A DNA stretch of 64,000 nucleotides, taken from the NCBI RefSeq assembly GCF_012844305.1, contig NZ_JABANE010000013.1, positions 45,474-109,473 on the forward strand. The letters are read 5' to 3'. Shown piece after piece: positions 28,925-37,226 of the stretch. Every line of letters starts with the position of its first letter. Positions within the stretch are counted from its first letter, which is position 1. A program made the translations under genes and the position numbers. The notes below the pieces were generated by a model. The model worked only from the letters and a program-made list of their open reading frames with translations. It ran no database searches and was not told the origin of the DNA. The stretch is from Flammeovirga aprica JL-4 (GTDB lineage: Bacteria > Bacteroidota > Bacteroidia > Cytophagales > Flammeovirgaceae).

Positions 28925-29998
28925 TCATTTTTTTAATTCTATGATATTACAAGGCATTGAAATCTGCTCTATCAATGTTTTAGACCGTTCAGGCCGAGCA
29001 TCTGACAATAAAATCTGACTAAATTTCTTTTCTTTTATTAAACCAAGCAATTTTTTGATCCGAATGTCGTCCAATTTGTCAAAAATATCATCTAATAACA
29101 ATATCGGACTTGTCTGAAGTTGTTTTTTAAGCAGCAAAAACTGCCCTAGTTTCAAGGCAATGATAAACGATTTCTGTTGTCCTTGAGATCCAAACTTCTT
29201 CAGCGGATAAGCATTTAATCTGAAATCAAAATCATCCTTGTGGATACCTTTTGTAGTTCTTTGCAATGCAATATCTTTCTGCCAGGTTTCTTCAAAGATA
29301 GTATCACTTCCAAAATCTGATTTATAATTAATATCCGCTACTTCCTCTCCAGCCAAAGTCTCATAAGCCTCTTTGAAACTTACTATAAACTCTTCAATAA
29401 AAGACTTCCTCTTATTTTGAATTATTCGCCCTTCTTTTAAAAGAACATGATCGTAAGGAGCTACCCATTCTTTATTCGGAATTTGTCTTTGTTCTGCAAA
29501 GTTCTTAAGTAATTGATTTCTTTGCAATAATGCTCTTTGATAATTAATGAGAGATTGAAGGTATTCTTTATCAAATTGGGAAATTACACTATCAAAGTAC
29601 CTTCTCCTCACTTCACTTCCTTCTCTTAATAGATCTGTATCATTAGGAGCAATAAGTACGCAAGGAAATTTACCGAAATGCTCGCTGAACCTGTTATATT
29701 CTTTCCCATTAAGGCTTATCTTCTTTTTCGACTTATCATATTGGCAGATGACTGTACTTAAATCATTTTCTGTTTTGAATCGTCCTGAAAGAGCAAAATC
29801 ACTAGCACCATGTTTTACATTTTGGTTTTCAGTAAAACTAAATGCACTTTTTGTCATGGATAACATGTAAACAGCATCAATTAGATTGGTTTTTCCTATA
29901 CCATTTGGACCAATGATACAGTTTATCCCATCTTCTAATTCTAAGGTGAGTTCATCGTAATTTTTAAAATTCTTTAGATAAAGCCTTTCTAGATACAT
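28925..29998 (-). CDS. recF: DNA replication and repair protein RecF
   Basis: ABC-type ATPase that helps load RecA at single-strand gaps. MYLERLYLKNFKNYDELTLE start, Walker A GPNGIGKTNLIDAV near residues 30-43, the QLLxxR-like region, signature KFGSQGQQKSFIIALKLGQF near 268-287 and Walker B ILLLDDIFDKLDDIR near 302. 357 residues is standard. It has its own promoter and opens the long minus-strand run that continues into polysaccharide genes. dnaA, dnaN and gyrB are not adjacent. Confidence 0.96.
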   Translation of the reverse strand: MYLERLYLKNFKNYDELTLELEDGINCIIGPNGIGKTNLIDAVYMLSMTKSAFSFTENQNVKHGASDFALSGRFKTENDLSTVICQYDKSKKKISLNGKEYNRFSEHFGKFPCVLIAPNDTDLLREGSEVRRRYFDSVISQFDKEYLQSLINYQRALLQRNQLLKNFAEQRQIPNKEWVAPYDHVLLKEGRIIQNKRKSFIEEFIVSFKEAYETLAGEEVADINYKSDFGSDTIFEETWQKDIALQRTTKGIHKDDFDFRLNAYPLKKFGSQGQQKSFIIALKLGQFLLLKKQLQTSPILLLDDIFDKLDDIRIKKLLGLIKEKKFSQILLSDARPERSKTLIEQISMPCNIIELKK

Positions 29999-30020
29999 GT
30001 TATTCCTTTTTGCTAGGATG

Positions 30021-30050
30021 CAAAAGTAATCATTTTATAATGATATCAAC
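30021..30050 (-). promoter_or_regulatory. promoter of recF
   Basis: On the minus strand GTTG (near TTTG), 18 bases, then TACTTTTG(C), a full match to TAnnTTTG. The predicted start leaves a leader of about 15 bases to the recF ATG, typical of the phylum. Confidence 0.6.
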
Positions 30051-30099
30051 ATGAATGAAGGTAGTGAATGGATACTTCTACAATAAACACTGTAAACGA

Positions 30100-31110
30100 T
30101 CACCTCTGCATTAATGACTTTACTAAAATTGGGAATGAAGTTTCTTGATAGCCTTTCTTTCTGTTTTCTTTGCTGATTTGATATATTTTCCACCAATGAG
30201 AAAATAAGTCTTTATAAGCTCTTAAAATTGAATTGTCTGGATCATAGATATGTGCGGGTTCAGAATTGACGCCATTTAATTCCATTATTTTAAAATGCCC
30301 CTTCTTCAATGCTTCCTCACTTTCAGCTTTCAAGTCATATCGACCAAAATAAAAGTCGTCAACATGAGACGATATTTTATCAAAAACACGAATATCTAAT
30401 TCATCTTTTAAGTAATTGGCGTCATTAAAAATAGCTCCTCTACAATGATTACCCATTTTAGAAAGCATAAATACTTTGTTATCAGGCAACACACGTTCTA
30501 ACTCCTCACTATATTTTTCTTTAAGGAAATCAATGTAAAGTATCGCTCTATTGTGATTTCTAAATAATTCAATCAGCGTACTTTTTCCATCTCCAACTAC
30601 AAAAAGTTCACCTTTATAAACAACTGAAGTGATCTGACCGCTTTGTTGAGAAGGGTGCCTCACATACATCACACCGTATTCGAAATTGGCTGTAATAAAC
30701 TCCTGGAGAATGACACCTGATGGATTATCAGATAAATACTTTTCAATTTCAGCATCAGATTTTATCTTTTCTACTCCGCTACCTCTTTCTCCTTCATCAG
30801 GTTTTAAAATAATTGGAAAACTTAAATCCAATTGTTTCATTGTCGATTTTACCTCTTGAAGGGTGGGTGTAGTTTGAAAGAAATGAGATTTTGGAAGATA
30901 CTCCTCCGGTATCTGCTTTAGAGCATTGAATTTTGAATAATTAAAAAAGCCACCATACTTCATTCCAGGATTGGCTAAGGTCATAAAACTAAATGACTTT
31001 GAAAGTATGGAGAGAAATAAGTAAAAAAAGTAGACTGGAATATAAAATATATAAAAGGGCCAAAACTCCCACTTTAAAACCCTATGCCTAAAGTCCGGTT
31101 TGAGATTCAT
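30100..31110 (-). CDS. ATP-grasp family protein, D-Ala-D-Ala ligase-like
   Basis: An N-terminal hydrophobic stretch (about residues 15-40) precedes an ATP-grasp fold: FPIILKPDEGERGSGVEKIK (ATP-binding Lys and Gly loop, near 108-127), ILQEFI (near 148), VVYKGELFVVGDGKSTLIEL, GNHCRGAIFND and the metal-binding FKIMELNGVNSEPAHIYDP. Such enzymes ligate a carboxylate to an amine. 336 residues. It overlaps the NRDE gene by 23 bases and follows DinB-NRDE; I recall this trio from other Bacteroidota genomes. The substrate is unknown. Confidence 0.75.
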   Translation of the reverse strand: MNLKPDFRHRVLKWEFWPFYIFYIPVYFFYLFLSILSKSFSFMTLANPGMKYGGFFNYSKFNALKQIPEEYLPKSHFFQTTPTLQEVKSTMKQLDLSFPIILKPDEGERGSGVEKIKSDAEIEKYLSDNPSGVILQEFITANFEYGVMYVRHPSQQSGQITSVVYKGELFVVGDGKSTLIELFRNHNRAILYIDFLKEKYSEELERVLPDNKVFMLSKMGNHCRGAIFNDANYLKDELDIRVFDKISSHVDDFYFGRYDLKAESEEALKKGHFKIMELNGVNSEPAHIYDPDNSILRAYKDLFSHWWKIYQISKENRKKGYQETSFPILVKSLMQR

Positions 31111-31831
31111 AATTTATAATAGTAAATGGCAACCTGAGTTGATCTTTTTCCTGTGTAAGTCTGTCGTGATAGATCATCTTTACTGACACAGCGTCCACTT
31201 CTAATTGTGTAGAACTCACTGTGCAGTATTGAGGTCTTAACATAGACAAACCTAATTTCCCTTCAGCATTTATGCCTTCATGAACACTTAAAATATCTCT
31301 TGGTGATCGCTTTTCCGCCTCAAGCCAATCCATAAAGCGTAAAGCTCTTTTTTCTTTTTGCTGAGGATTATATAAAGTAGAGGATGACCAAATATGAGGA
31401 ATACTGCTGTCTAATTCTGAAAAATGTTTTTTTGATCCATCCCATACAAACTGATTTAATTCAATGCTGTTTTTATTTTCAACAACAATCAGTGTAAAGG
31501 GTTCTATATTATCAAAGTCATAGTCTTCAAGGTACTTTAAGACATTAGGAGCCGTCAGTGCATCAATCACAACTTTTCCTCTGCTGTGTTTGTAAGGAGG
31601 GGTAGGGATATGAACTTTAAATTCACCATTCAAAAGACACACTACTCTTCCTTGCTCTGTAGCGCCTAGCCAAGTTCCTAGTGCTTCACCATCAATTGGA
31701 GCCAAAAATTTCACTCCTTTTTCCTTATGAAGAGTTGGAGCAAAAGCTGAAGATCTACTTTTTCTTTCATCTCTATTTGAGGTGAAAATATAGTTAGTAG
31801 CTGATATTGGAACGAAGCTGAGTGTACACAT
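31088..31831 (-). CDS. NRDE (TANGO2-like) family protein
   Basis: Begins MCTLSFVPISATNYIFTSNR and continues DERKSR: the N-terminal Cys2 and the NRDE motif define the family, which has an Ntn-hydrolase-like fold; related animal TANGO2 is linked to lipid or haem handling. A WLGATEQGRVVCLLN segment and a C-terminal CTVSSTQLEVDAV segment are also typical. 247 residues. In an operon with DinB (17-base gap) and the ATP-grasp gene (23-base overlap). The reaction is not known. Confidence 0.85.
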   Translation of the reverse strand: MCTLSFVPISATNYIFTSNRDERKSRSSAFAPTLHKEKGVKFLAPIDGEALGTWLGATEQGRVVCLLNGEFKVHIPTPPYKHSRGKVVIDALTAPNVLKYLEDYDFDNIEPFTLIVVENKNSIELNQFVWDGSKKHFSELDSSIPHIWSSSTLYNPQQKEKRALRFMDWLEAEKRSPRDILSVHEGINAEGKLGLSMLRPQYCTVSSTQLEVDAVSVKMIYHDRLTQEKDQLRLPFTIINYESQTGL

Positions 31832-31848
31832 AAATTAATATTCTATTC

Positions 31849-32370
31849 CTATGACTGTTCTTTTTGATAAGCTGTGGTAGATTTTGCTACTCCAACCTGT
31901 TCGGCTATTACAACGTCGGAAAAATAATGCTGAAGACCTATTTTTATGATCGCTAAATGATGAACTGCGTGTTCATTACAGTGATGCACTTCCCTTGCTA
32001 AAGTAGTAGGTGTACTCCATTCATTCATTACATCATTTTGATAGTCTCTTACTACCAAATTCATGCTATAAAACGGCTCGTGAATTGATTTCAACCACTT
32101 CATGGTTTCTTCAACAGTTGAAACTGCCGCTTTAAGGTCACATTCTATTGCTAGACTTCTCTTTCTATCTTCATAACAAACTGAACACTCCTGCTCAAAA
32201 CTTGCTTGCAGGCATTGATAGAATTCAATAATATGTCGTGAATGTTGACCGATGGATGAACCGTTAAATAGATCTAATTGAGCTACATATTGCTCTTCTG
32301 ATAATTGGGTCAATAAACTACATAGTTGTTTTGATAGCTCAACTGCAGATTGAAATACAGTACTTTTCAT
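31849..32370 (-). CDS. DinB-like four-helix metalloprotein
   Basis: Four-helix bundle of the DinB/YfiT group with metal-binding histidines in IGQHSRHIIEFYQCL near residue 42 and EVHHCNEHAVHHLAIIKIG near 130. Members include thiol-dependent transferases and stress proteins. 173 residues. First gene of the DinB-NRDE-ATP-grasp operon. Confidence 0.82.
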   Translation of the reverse strand: MKSTVFQSAVELSKQLCSLLTQLSEEQYVAQLDLFNGSSIGQHSRHIIEFYQCLQASFEQECSVCYEDRKRSLAIECDLKAAVSTVEETMKWLKSIHEPFYSMNLVVRDYQNDVMNEWSTPTTLAREVHHCNEHAVHHLAIIKIGLQHYFSDVVIAEQVGVAKSTTAYQKEQS

Positions 32371-32395
32371 GGATTAAAAATTAAGCAAAAAAATT

Positions 32396-32472
32396 AGCTG
32401 TCTTATTTAAACAGACGAAAACAACTTAAGCATAGTTTTTTCAGTCTGCTTATTAAAAATAATAAAACAGCT
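32396..32472 (-). terminator. long imperfect palindrome ending in T run
   Basis: AGCTGT-CTTATTT pairs with AATAATAAA-ACAGCT, with an inner AGAC/GTCT pair; on the minus strand it is followed by TAATTTTTTT. It lies just downstream of the DoxX-like gene and probably ends its transcript. Confidence 0.55.
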
Positions 32473-32520
32473 TAAAATTATAAAGATTCGTGAAATTATT
32501 TTATTTGGAGCCTACTTATT

Positions 32521-32940
32521 TCAAGTAAAATACCTGTAAGTCCTTTTTTCTTCTATTTCTTGCTCCAATACTAATAGTGATGTCAGAAAGGCAACCAGTG
32601 TCATACCAAATAATTGCAGGCCTTTTGTGTAGCCTCCTTCAACAGGTAAATCTACACCTACTACAAATAAATGAACGATCAACAGAAAAGAGGTAATCAC
32701 AAGTGAAATTCTTGCTCCTTCTTTTGATAAAGGAGGGTAAACTAAAAAAAATGCTGCTATAAATTCAAAAACAGCAATCAACAGTCGTACATCATCGCCT
32801 AGGCCTGTTGCTGTAAAAATATATACCGACTCAGCGTCATCTCCAAATTTGTAGAGTAAAGATTGAAGCAAGATGACAGCAGGTACAATTCGAAGTGCCC
32901 AATACGACAATACTTTATGGATTTTAAAATCTTTTTGCAT
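32521..32940 (-). CDS. DoxX-like small membrane protein
   Basis: 139 residues with four hydrophobic helices (about 15-30, 52-72, 80-98, 108-128). The start KVLSYWALRIVPAVILLQSLLYKFG and the loop LGDDVRLLIAVFEFIAA resemble DoxX/DoxD-like membrane proteins, of which some serve thiosulfate or quinone redox chemistry. No cysteine or haem motif supports a specific role. It stands alone. Confidence 0.65.
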   Translation of the reverse strand: MQKDFKIHKVLSYWALRIVPAVILLQSLLYKFGDDAESVYIFTATGLGDDVRLLIAVFEFIAAFFLVYPPLSKEGARISLVITSFLLIVHLFVVGVDLPVEGGYTKGLQLFGMTLVAFLTSLLVLEQEIEEKRTYRYFT

Positions 32941-33075
32941 TGTATTGGAAATAAAATTAGGTTTAAAGGGAAGAGCATGTTGTATTTCATGTACTCTATA
33001 GCTATTGCTAATTTAATCGTTTATTATTTCACATATTGCACATAATTATTATTGAAAATACATCTGCAAGAAATT

Positions 33076-33765
33076 ATGAAAATCAGTACATTTTTAATCT
33101 CCTATTATTTACTCTGCTTATTCATTATAGGTTGTAATTCTACAGATCAAAAAAAGGGAAATACTAATACCGTAAAAACTGAAGTCAAACAAGCAACAAC
33201 TTCAAATAAGAGTAAGAAGAATATTATTTTTTTTGGAAATAGCCTTACTGCTGGATATGGATTGGAAAAAGAAGCCGCTTTCCCTTCCGTGATTCAAAGG
33301 GAATTTGATCTTCAAAAAATCAATTATAACTGTATTAATGCCGGTTTGAGTGGTGAAACAACTGCTGGAGGTAATGATAGAGTCGACTGGATTTTAAATC
33401 AAAACAAACCTGATATTTTTGTTTTAGCACTAGGTGGAAATGATGCTTTGAGAGGGATTTCTCCCGAAAGCAGTCAACAGAACTTGGAAAGTATTATAGA
33501 TAAAGTCAGAGCAGTAAATCCTGAATGCAAAATCCTTTTAACGGGTATAGTACCTCCTCCTAATATGGGACAGGATTATTTTGATGCTTTTCAGAAGATA
33601 TACCCCACTGTTTCGAGTAATAAAAAGACCTTTCTTCTAAAATTTCTACTTGAAAATGTCGCTGGTGAACCTTCTTTAAATCAAGAAGATGGTATTCATC
33701 CTAATAAGGAAGGTGCTGAAATTGTAGCAAAAAATGTAATTGAAGCTTTAAAACCTTTACTCTGA
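33076..33765 (+). CDS. SGNH/GDSL esterase, arylesterase (TesA-like) lipoprotein
   Basis: Lipid-anchored hydrolase of acyl esters. A lipobox (LFIIGC, Cys20) follows a short hydrophobic helix. Block I is FFGNSLTAGYG with Ser56 (GNS instead of GDS), block III LALGGNDALRG, and DGIHPNKEGAEIVA near the C-terminus gives the Asp-His pair. A TTG eight codons upstream (33052) is less likely than the ATG at 33076, which starts the signal peptide. 229 residues, the size of TesA-type enzymes. It meets the next gene tail to tail with a 9-base overlap. Confidence 0.9.
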   Translation: MKISTFLISYYLLCLFIIGCNSTDQKKGNTNTVKTEVKQATTSNKSKKNIIFFGNSLTAGYGLEKEAAFPSVIQREFDLQKINYNCINAGLSGETTAGGNDRVDWILNQNKPDIFVLALGGNDALRGISPESSQQNLESIIDKVRAVNPECKILLTGIVPPPNMGQDYFDAFQKIYPTVSSNKKTFLLKFLLENVAGEPSLNQEDGIHPNKEGAEIVAKNVIEALKPLL

Positions 33766-34860
33766 GTCGTCTTTTTTCTTTGGTTTAAACACTGGTCGAA
33801 CTCTCTTCTTTGGTGCTTCTATATCGCTTTCCAGTTCAGACTTCTTTTTCATAACAGGTCTTACAGGTTTTGGTTCAGAAGATGCCTCAGTTGAAGGTTC
33901 TACCTTTTTCTTCTTCATCACCGGGCGAGCTACTTTTGGTTTTGATTCCTCTGTGTTTTCGTCAAGTGCTTCCGCTTTTTTCTTTATTACAGGACGTACA
34001 GCTTTCGGCTTAGATGCTGTCTCTTCATTTGAAGTATCAACCTTCTTTTTCATCACCGGACGAGTTGCTTTTGGCTTAGACTCTTCAGTACTTTCCTCTG
34101 AAGTTTTACGTTTAAAAACTGGGCGAGCAGGCTTTGACGAAGATTCCTCTTCTGATGATTCACTCTTTTTCTTCATCACTGGGCGAGTTGCTTTTGGCTT
34201 AGACTCTTCAGTGCTGTCCTCTGAGGTTTTACGTTTAAAAACTGGACGTGATGGTTTTGATGGAGCCTCTCCTTCTGGAGATTCCGTCTTTTTCTTCATC
34301 ACTGGACGAGTTGCTTTTGGTTTAGACTCTTCAGTGCTGTCCTCTGAGGTTTTACGTTTAAAAACTGGACGTGATGGTTTTGACGTAGTTTCTCCTTCTG
34401 ATGATTCCGTTTTCTTTTTCATCATAGGGCGGGCAACCTTTTTCGGAGCATCTCCATCTGTTTCTGTTGAAGATTTTCTTTTTACTACAGGTCTCGCTGG
34501 CTTCTTCACTTCTTTAGCATCTGAATCTGCTTCTGATGCAGTTACTTTAGGTTTTACCTTAGGTCTGAATTTAGGCTTAGGTTTATCAGCTGTTTCCTCT
34601 AAAGTCACCTCAGTTTTCACCACCTTCTTCACAGGAGAAGTTTTTGGTTTAGGCTTAGGTGTTTCTACCTTCACTGCTTCCGCCAACCAATATCTTCGTC
34701 GGATCTGATTGATTAAAAATAGTTTTTGCTGTGTAAAACTTTTAGGGTGTACCATCATAAACAAAGATTCCCATTCCTGAAATCTTTCTGGTTCAGATGC
34801 CTTAAAAACTTTATGATCTATTCGTTTCTTTGTTAGATATATTTCAAACTCGCTCATCAC
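33757..34860 (-). CDS. Lys/Arg/Pro-rich tandem-repeat protein with small N-terminal domain
   Basis: Residues 1-60 form a compact domain (FKASEPERFQEWESLF, HPKSFTQQKLFLINQIRRRY) that I recall as conserved in Bacteroidota proteins of unknown function. From about residue 65 the protein is low-complexity: twelve copies of R-P-[VM]-x-K-[KRP]-K separated by acidic Ser/Glu spacers. At DNA level a 123-bp unit (41 residues) is repeated with starts at 34078, 34201 and 34324 and nearly identical sequence. The tail should be disordered and strongly charged; nucleic-acid or ribosome binding is possible but unproven. A second start codon directly follows the first. Confidence 0.8.
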   Translation of the reverse strand: MMSEFEIYLTKKRIDHKVFKASEPERFQEWESLFMMVHPKSFTQQKLFLINQIRRRYWLAEAVKVETPKPKPKTSPVKKVVKTEVTLEETADKPKPKFRPKVKPKVTASEADSDAKEVKKPARPVVKRKSSTETDGDAPKKVARPMMKKKTESSEGETTSKPSRPVFKRKTSEDSTEESKPKATRPVMKKKTESPEGEAPSKPSRPVFKRKTSEDSTEESKPKATRPVMKKKSESSEEESSSKPARPVFKRKTSEESTEESKPKATRPVMKKKVDTSNEETASKPKAVRPVIKKKAEALDENTEESKPKVARPVMKKKKVEPSTEASSEPKPVRPVMKKKSELESDIEAPKKRVRPVFKPKKKDDSE

Positions 34861-34901
34861 TATTTTTCTTTAAGAATACTAAAATTGGCTAATCAACTGC
34901 A

Positions 34902-36701
34902 TTAATTACCAACCCATTCCTTATTCAATCTTTGAAGTTGCTTTCTGTAGACACTAAAAATTCTAGACTTGGAAACCATCCCTACATATTTCTTATCCTG
35001 ATCTATTACAGGCAAGTTCCAAGCATCCTCCTTTTCAAATTTCTGCATTACACTTTGCATCCTTTCTCCATAATAAACAATACTTGGAGGCTGCATCATG
35101 ACATTCGCAATTTTCACCTTTTCCTGTTGCTCTAGGTCAAACATGATTTCTCTTACTTGATCCAGAGTAATGATCCCTCTTAGTTTACCTTCTTTGTCTA
35201 CTACTGGAAATACAGACCTTTGACTGACACTAATGGCTTTTACCAAATCACTTAAATAACCTCTAACTTGCACAGTTACAAAGTTAGTCTCAATCAGTTT
35301 ATTAATATTCAAACGGTCTAAGACCTGCATATCTCTATCTCCTTTCAAGTAATCACCTCTCGCTTTTAAGGTACTTACATGTGGTGCATCAGGATTTACA
35401 ACACTCACTGTGGTATAGGCAATTGCGGATACCAACATCAGAGGCACAAATAGTGTATAACCACCGGTAATTTCTGCAATCAAGAATATGGCCGTCAATG
35501 GTGCATAAACTACTCCGCATAAAACGCCACTCATTCCTACTAATATAAAGTGAGATTCGTGAAGATTGGCAAACCCTAAAAGGTTGACTAACCTGGCAAA
35601 AGCAAAGCCTGTCAGACCGCCAATTACTAAGGCAGGACCGAAAGTACCACCACTACCACCTGACGATAGTGTTAATGAAGCTGCAATTACTTTAGCGAAT
35701 AAAATCATGATGATATATGCTAAAAATAACCACGCCTTAGTGTTAGGTATAATGCTCTCAAAGAGTTCTGCTCTTTCTAAAAGATGGTGTTCATTTCCAT
35801 TCAATAAGGCTTTGATTGATTCATAACCTTCACCATAAATAGGAGGGAAAATAAAGATAGTTACAGATAGAAGAATACCACCAAATAATGCTCTTCTGTA
35901 TCGATTTGGGAATTTCTCCTCCATTAAGTGTTCCATTTGGTGTAATGTCTGATTGAAATAAATGGACATTAATCCGGCTAAAACACCTAATAATATAAAG
36001 AATGGAATATTCTGAGCTTGGAAGTCGTCTGTAATTTTAAATGAGAATAAAACCTCTTCTCCCACAATCAATGAAGAAACAATAGCAGCACTCACTGATG
36101 ATATTAATAGGGGAACAAAGTTAGCTACAGAGACTCCTGTCAAAATTACTTCAATACTGAAAATCAAACCTGTTACTGGCGCGTTGAAAATGGCTGAGAT
36201 TACCCCTGCCGTACCACAACCAATCATCAAGGTTTTAGTTTTATAATCTAAAAGAAATGATTGAGCCATATTAGAACCAATAGCACCTCCTGTCAATACG
36301 ATAGGGGACTCTAGTCCGACTGAACCACCAAAACCTACAGTAAACATGGAAGTAACAAATCTGGAATACATTTTACTTTTCCCGATGTTACTATTGTTTT
36401 TGAAAATATCATGAAGAATATCAGTAATAGCATGCCCTACACTACTTTCCTTGTAAAGTGACTTTGCTATTAAAGTTGTGATGATCAATCCGATAATTGG
36501 AAACAATAATAACCCCCAATTGTCTGCGAAGTTATAATGTGTAAGGTGCTCATGAATATGATGCACTGACAGCTTTAATAGAACAGCTGCTAAACCTGAA
36601 GCAATACCCACCATACTACTCACAATAAGAATAAAATTCCTATCAGAGAGGTGAACCCTTCTTAAGTTTAATAACTTTTCGACTATCTTATATTTTGCCA
36701 T
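34902..36701 (-). CDS. ClC-family chloride channel or antiporter with CBS pair
   Basis: Inner-membrane anion transporter. Filter motifs are GFGGSVGLESPIVLTG near residue 120 (gating Glu in GLESP) and SSGGSGGTFGPALVIGG near 345; about ten to twelve helices span residues 22-435. Two CBS domains (about 462-520 and 525-585; NFVTVQVRGYLSDLVKAIS and MMQPPSIVYYGERMQSVMQ) form a C-terminal nucleotide-sensing unit. 599 residues is usual for CBS-bearing bacterial members. A TATTTTTG box at 36761-36768 may be its promoter. Confidence 0.95.
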   Translation of the reverse strand: MAKYKIVEKLLNLRRVHLSDRNFILIVSSMVGIASGLAAVLLKLSVHHIHEHLTHYNFADNWGLLLFPIIGLIITTLIAKSLYKESSVGHAITDILHDIFKNNSNIGKSKMYSRFVTSMFTVGFGGSVGLESPIVLTGGAIGSNMAQSFLLDYKTKTLMIGCGTAGVISAIFNAPVTGLIFSIEVILTGVSVANFVPLLISSVSAAIVSSLIVGEEVLFSFKITDDFQAQNIPFFILLGVLAGLMSIYFNQTLHQMEHLMEEKFPNRYRRALFGGILLSVTIFIFPPIYGEGYESIKALLNGNEHHLLERAELFESIIPNTKAWLFLAYIIMILFAKVIAASLTLSSGGSGGTFGPALVIGGLTGFAFARLVNLLGFANLHESHFILVGMSGVLCGVVYAPLTAIFLIAEITGGYTLFVPLMLVSAIAYTTVSVVNPDAPHVSTLKARGDYLKGDRDMQVLDRLNINKLIETNFVTVQVRGYLSDLVKAISVSQRSVFPVVDKEGKLRGIITLDQVREIMFDLEQQEKVKIANVMMQPPSIVYYGERMQSVMQKFEKEDAWNLPVIDQDKKYVGMVSKSRIFSVYRKQLQRLNKEWVGN

Positions 36702-36784
36702 TTATCTATTAAAGTATTTTGCTGTTGGTTTGTGAAAAAATGAGAATGCCTTTCTTGCCACAAAAATAATAGGTTTTGGAACTA

Positions 36785-36953
36785 AAGTACTAAGTACAAA
36801 TTCAAAATTATTTAATACTAATTCCAATTATTGTTTTGCGATTACTACCTTAAAAAAACTTTTAATAGAACCACTATTAATACGTTTTTTAGCGTTGTAT
36901 TCACAAAAAATAAATTAGAATTAACTATGATTTATTTTTGATTTAGTACTTAA
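36785..36953. repeat. foldback repeat family, copy 1 of a tandem pair
   Basis: About 165 bp, beginning near AAAGTACTAAGTACAAATTC and ending ATTTAGTACTTAAG. Shares long blocks with copies 2 and 3 (ATTATTGTTTTGCGATTACT; TAGAACCACTATTAATACG). The whole unit is an imperfect palindrome: TTATTGTTTTGCGATTAC pairs with the segment GTATTCACAAAAAATAA, and AATAG/CTATT closes the centre. Confidence 0.8.
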
Positions 36954-37106
36954 GTCAAAATTATTTAATACTAATTCCAATTATTGTTTTGCGATTACTA
37001 CCTTAAAAAAACGATCAATAGAACTACTATTCATTCGTTTTTTTGCATTGTACTCACAAAAAATAATTAAGAGTTAATGATCAATTATTTTTGGCTTAGT
37101 ACTTAT
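36946..37106. repeat. foldback repeat family, copy 2 of a tandem pair
   Basis: Shares the junction TAGTACTTAAG with copy 1 and ends GGCTTAGTACTT. The same blocks occur in the same order (TCAAAATTATTTAATACTAA, ATTATTGTTTTGCGATTACT, TAGAACTACTATTCATTCG). Together the two copies fill nearly all of the 36702-37156 gap between the ClC gene and the next terminator. Confidence 0.8.
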
Positions 37107-37156
37107 TTCAGTGATTCGCACAACTTTCAAAGAGTAAACTTACAAAAATACTAGAC

Positions 37157-37193
37157 AAAAAAAGCCACCTCTCTTAAGAAAAGAAAGGTGGCT
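37157..37193 (-). terminator. terminator of the fadL/SGNH operon
   Basis: Minus strand AGCCACCT, loop, AGGTGGCT followed by seven T; 34 bases after the stop of the SGNH lipoprotein gene. Confidence 0.9.
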
Positions 37194-37226
37194 CACCTAT
37201 AATTAAGTGCTTATTTTGTCTTAATA

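Noticed and set aside
30100..32370. ATP-grasp/NRDE/DinB as a peptide-natural-product (RiPP) cluster
   Set aside because: No precursor-like small peptide gene and no transporter or modifying enzyme lies beside the three genes.
33953..34708. 251-codon open frame on the plus strand across the tandem-repeat gene
   Set aside because: It is the antisense image of the repeated basic gene; its Ser/Phe/Gly-rich sequence follows the same 123-bp period and no family signature or start context supports it.
36785..37106. The tandem repeats as a CRISPR array
   Set aside because: Two long palindromic units joined directly, no short repeat-spacer alternation and no cas genes in the window.
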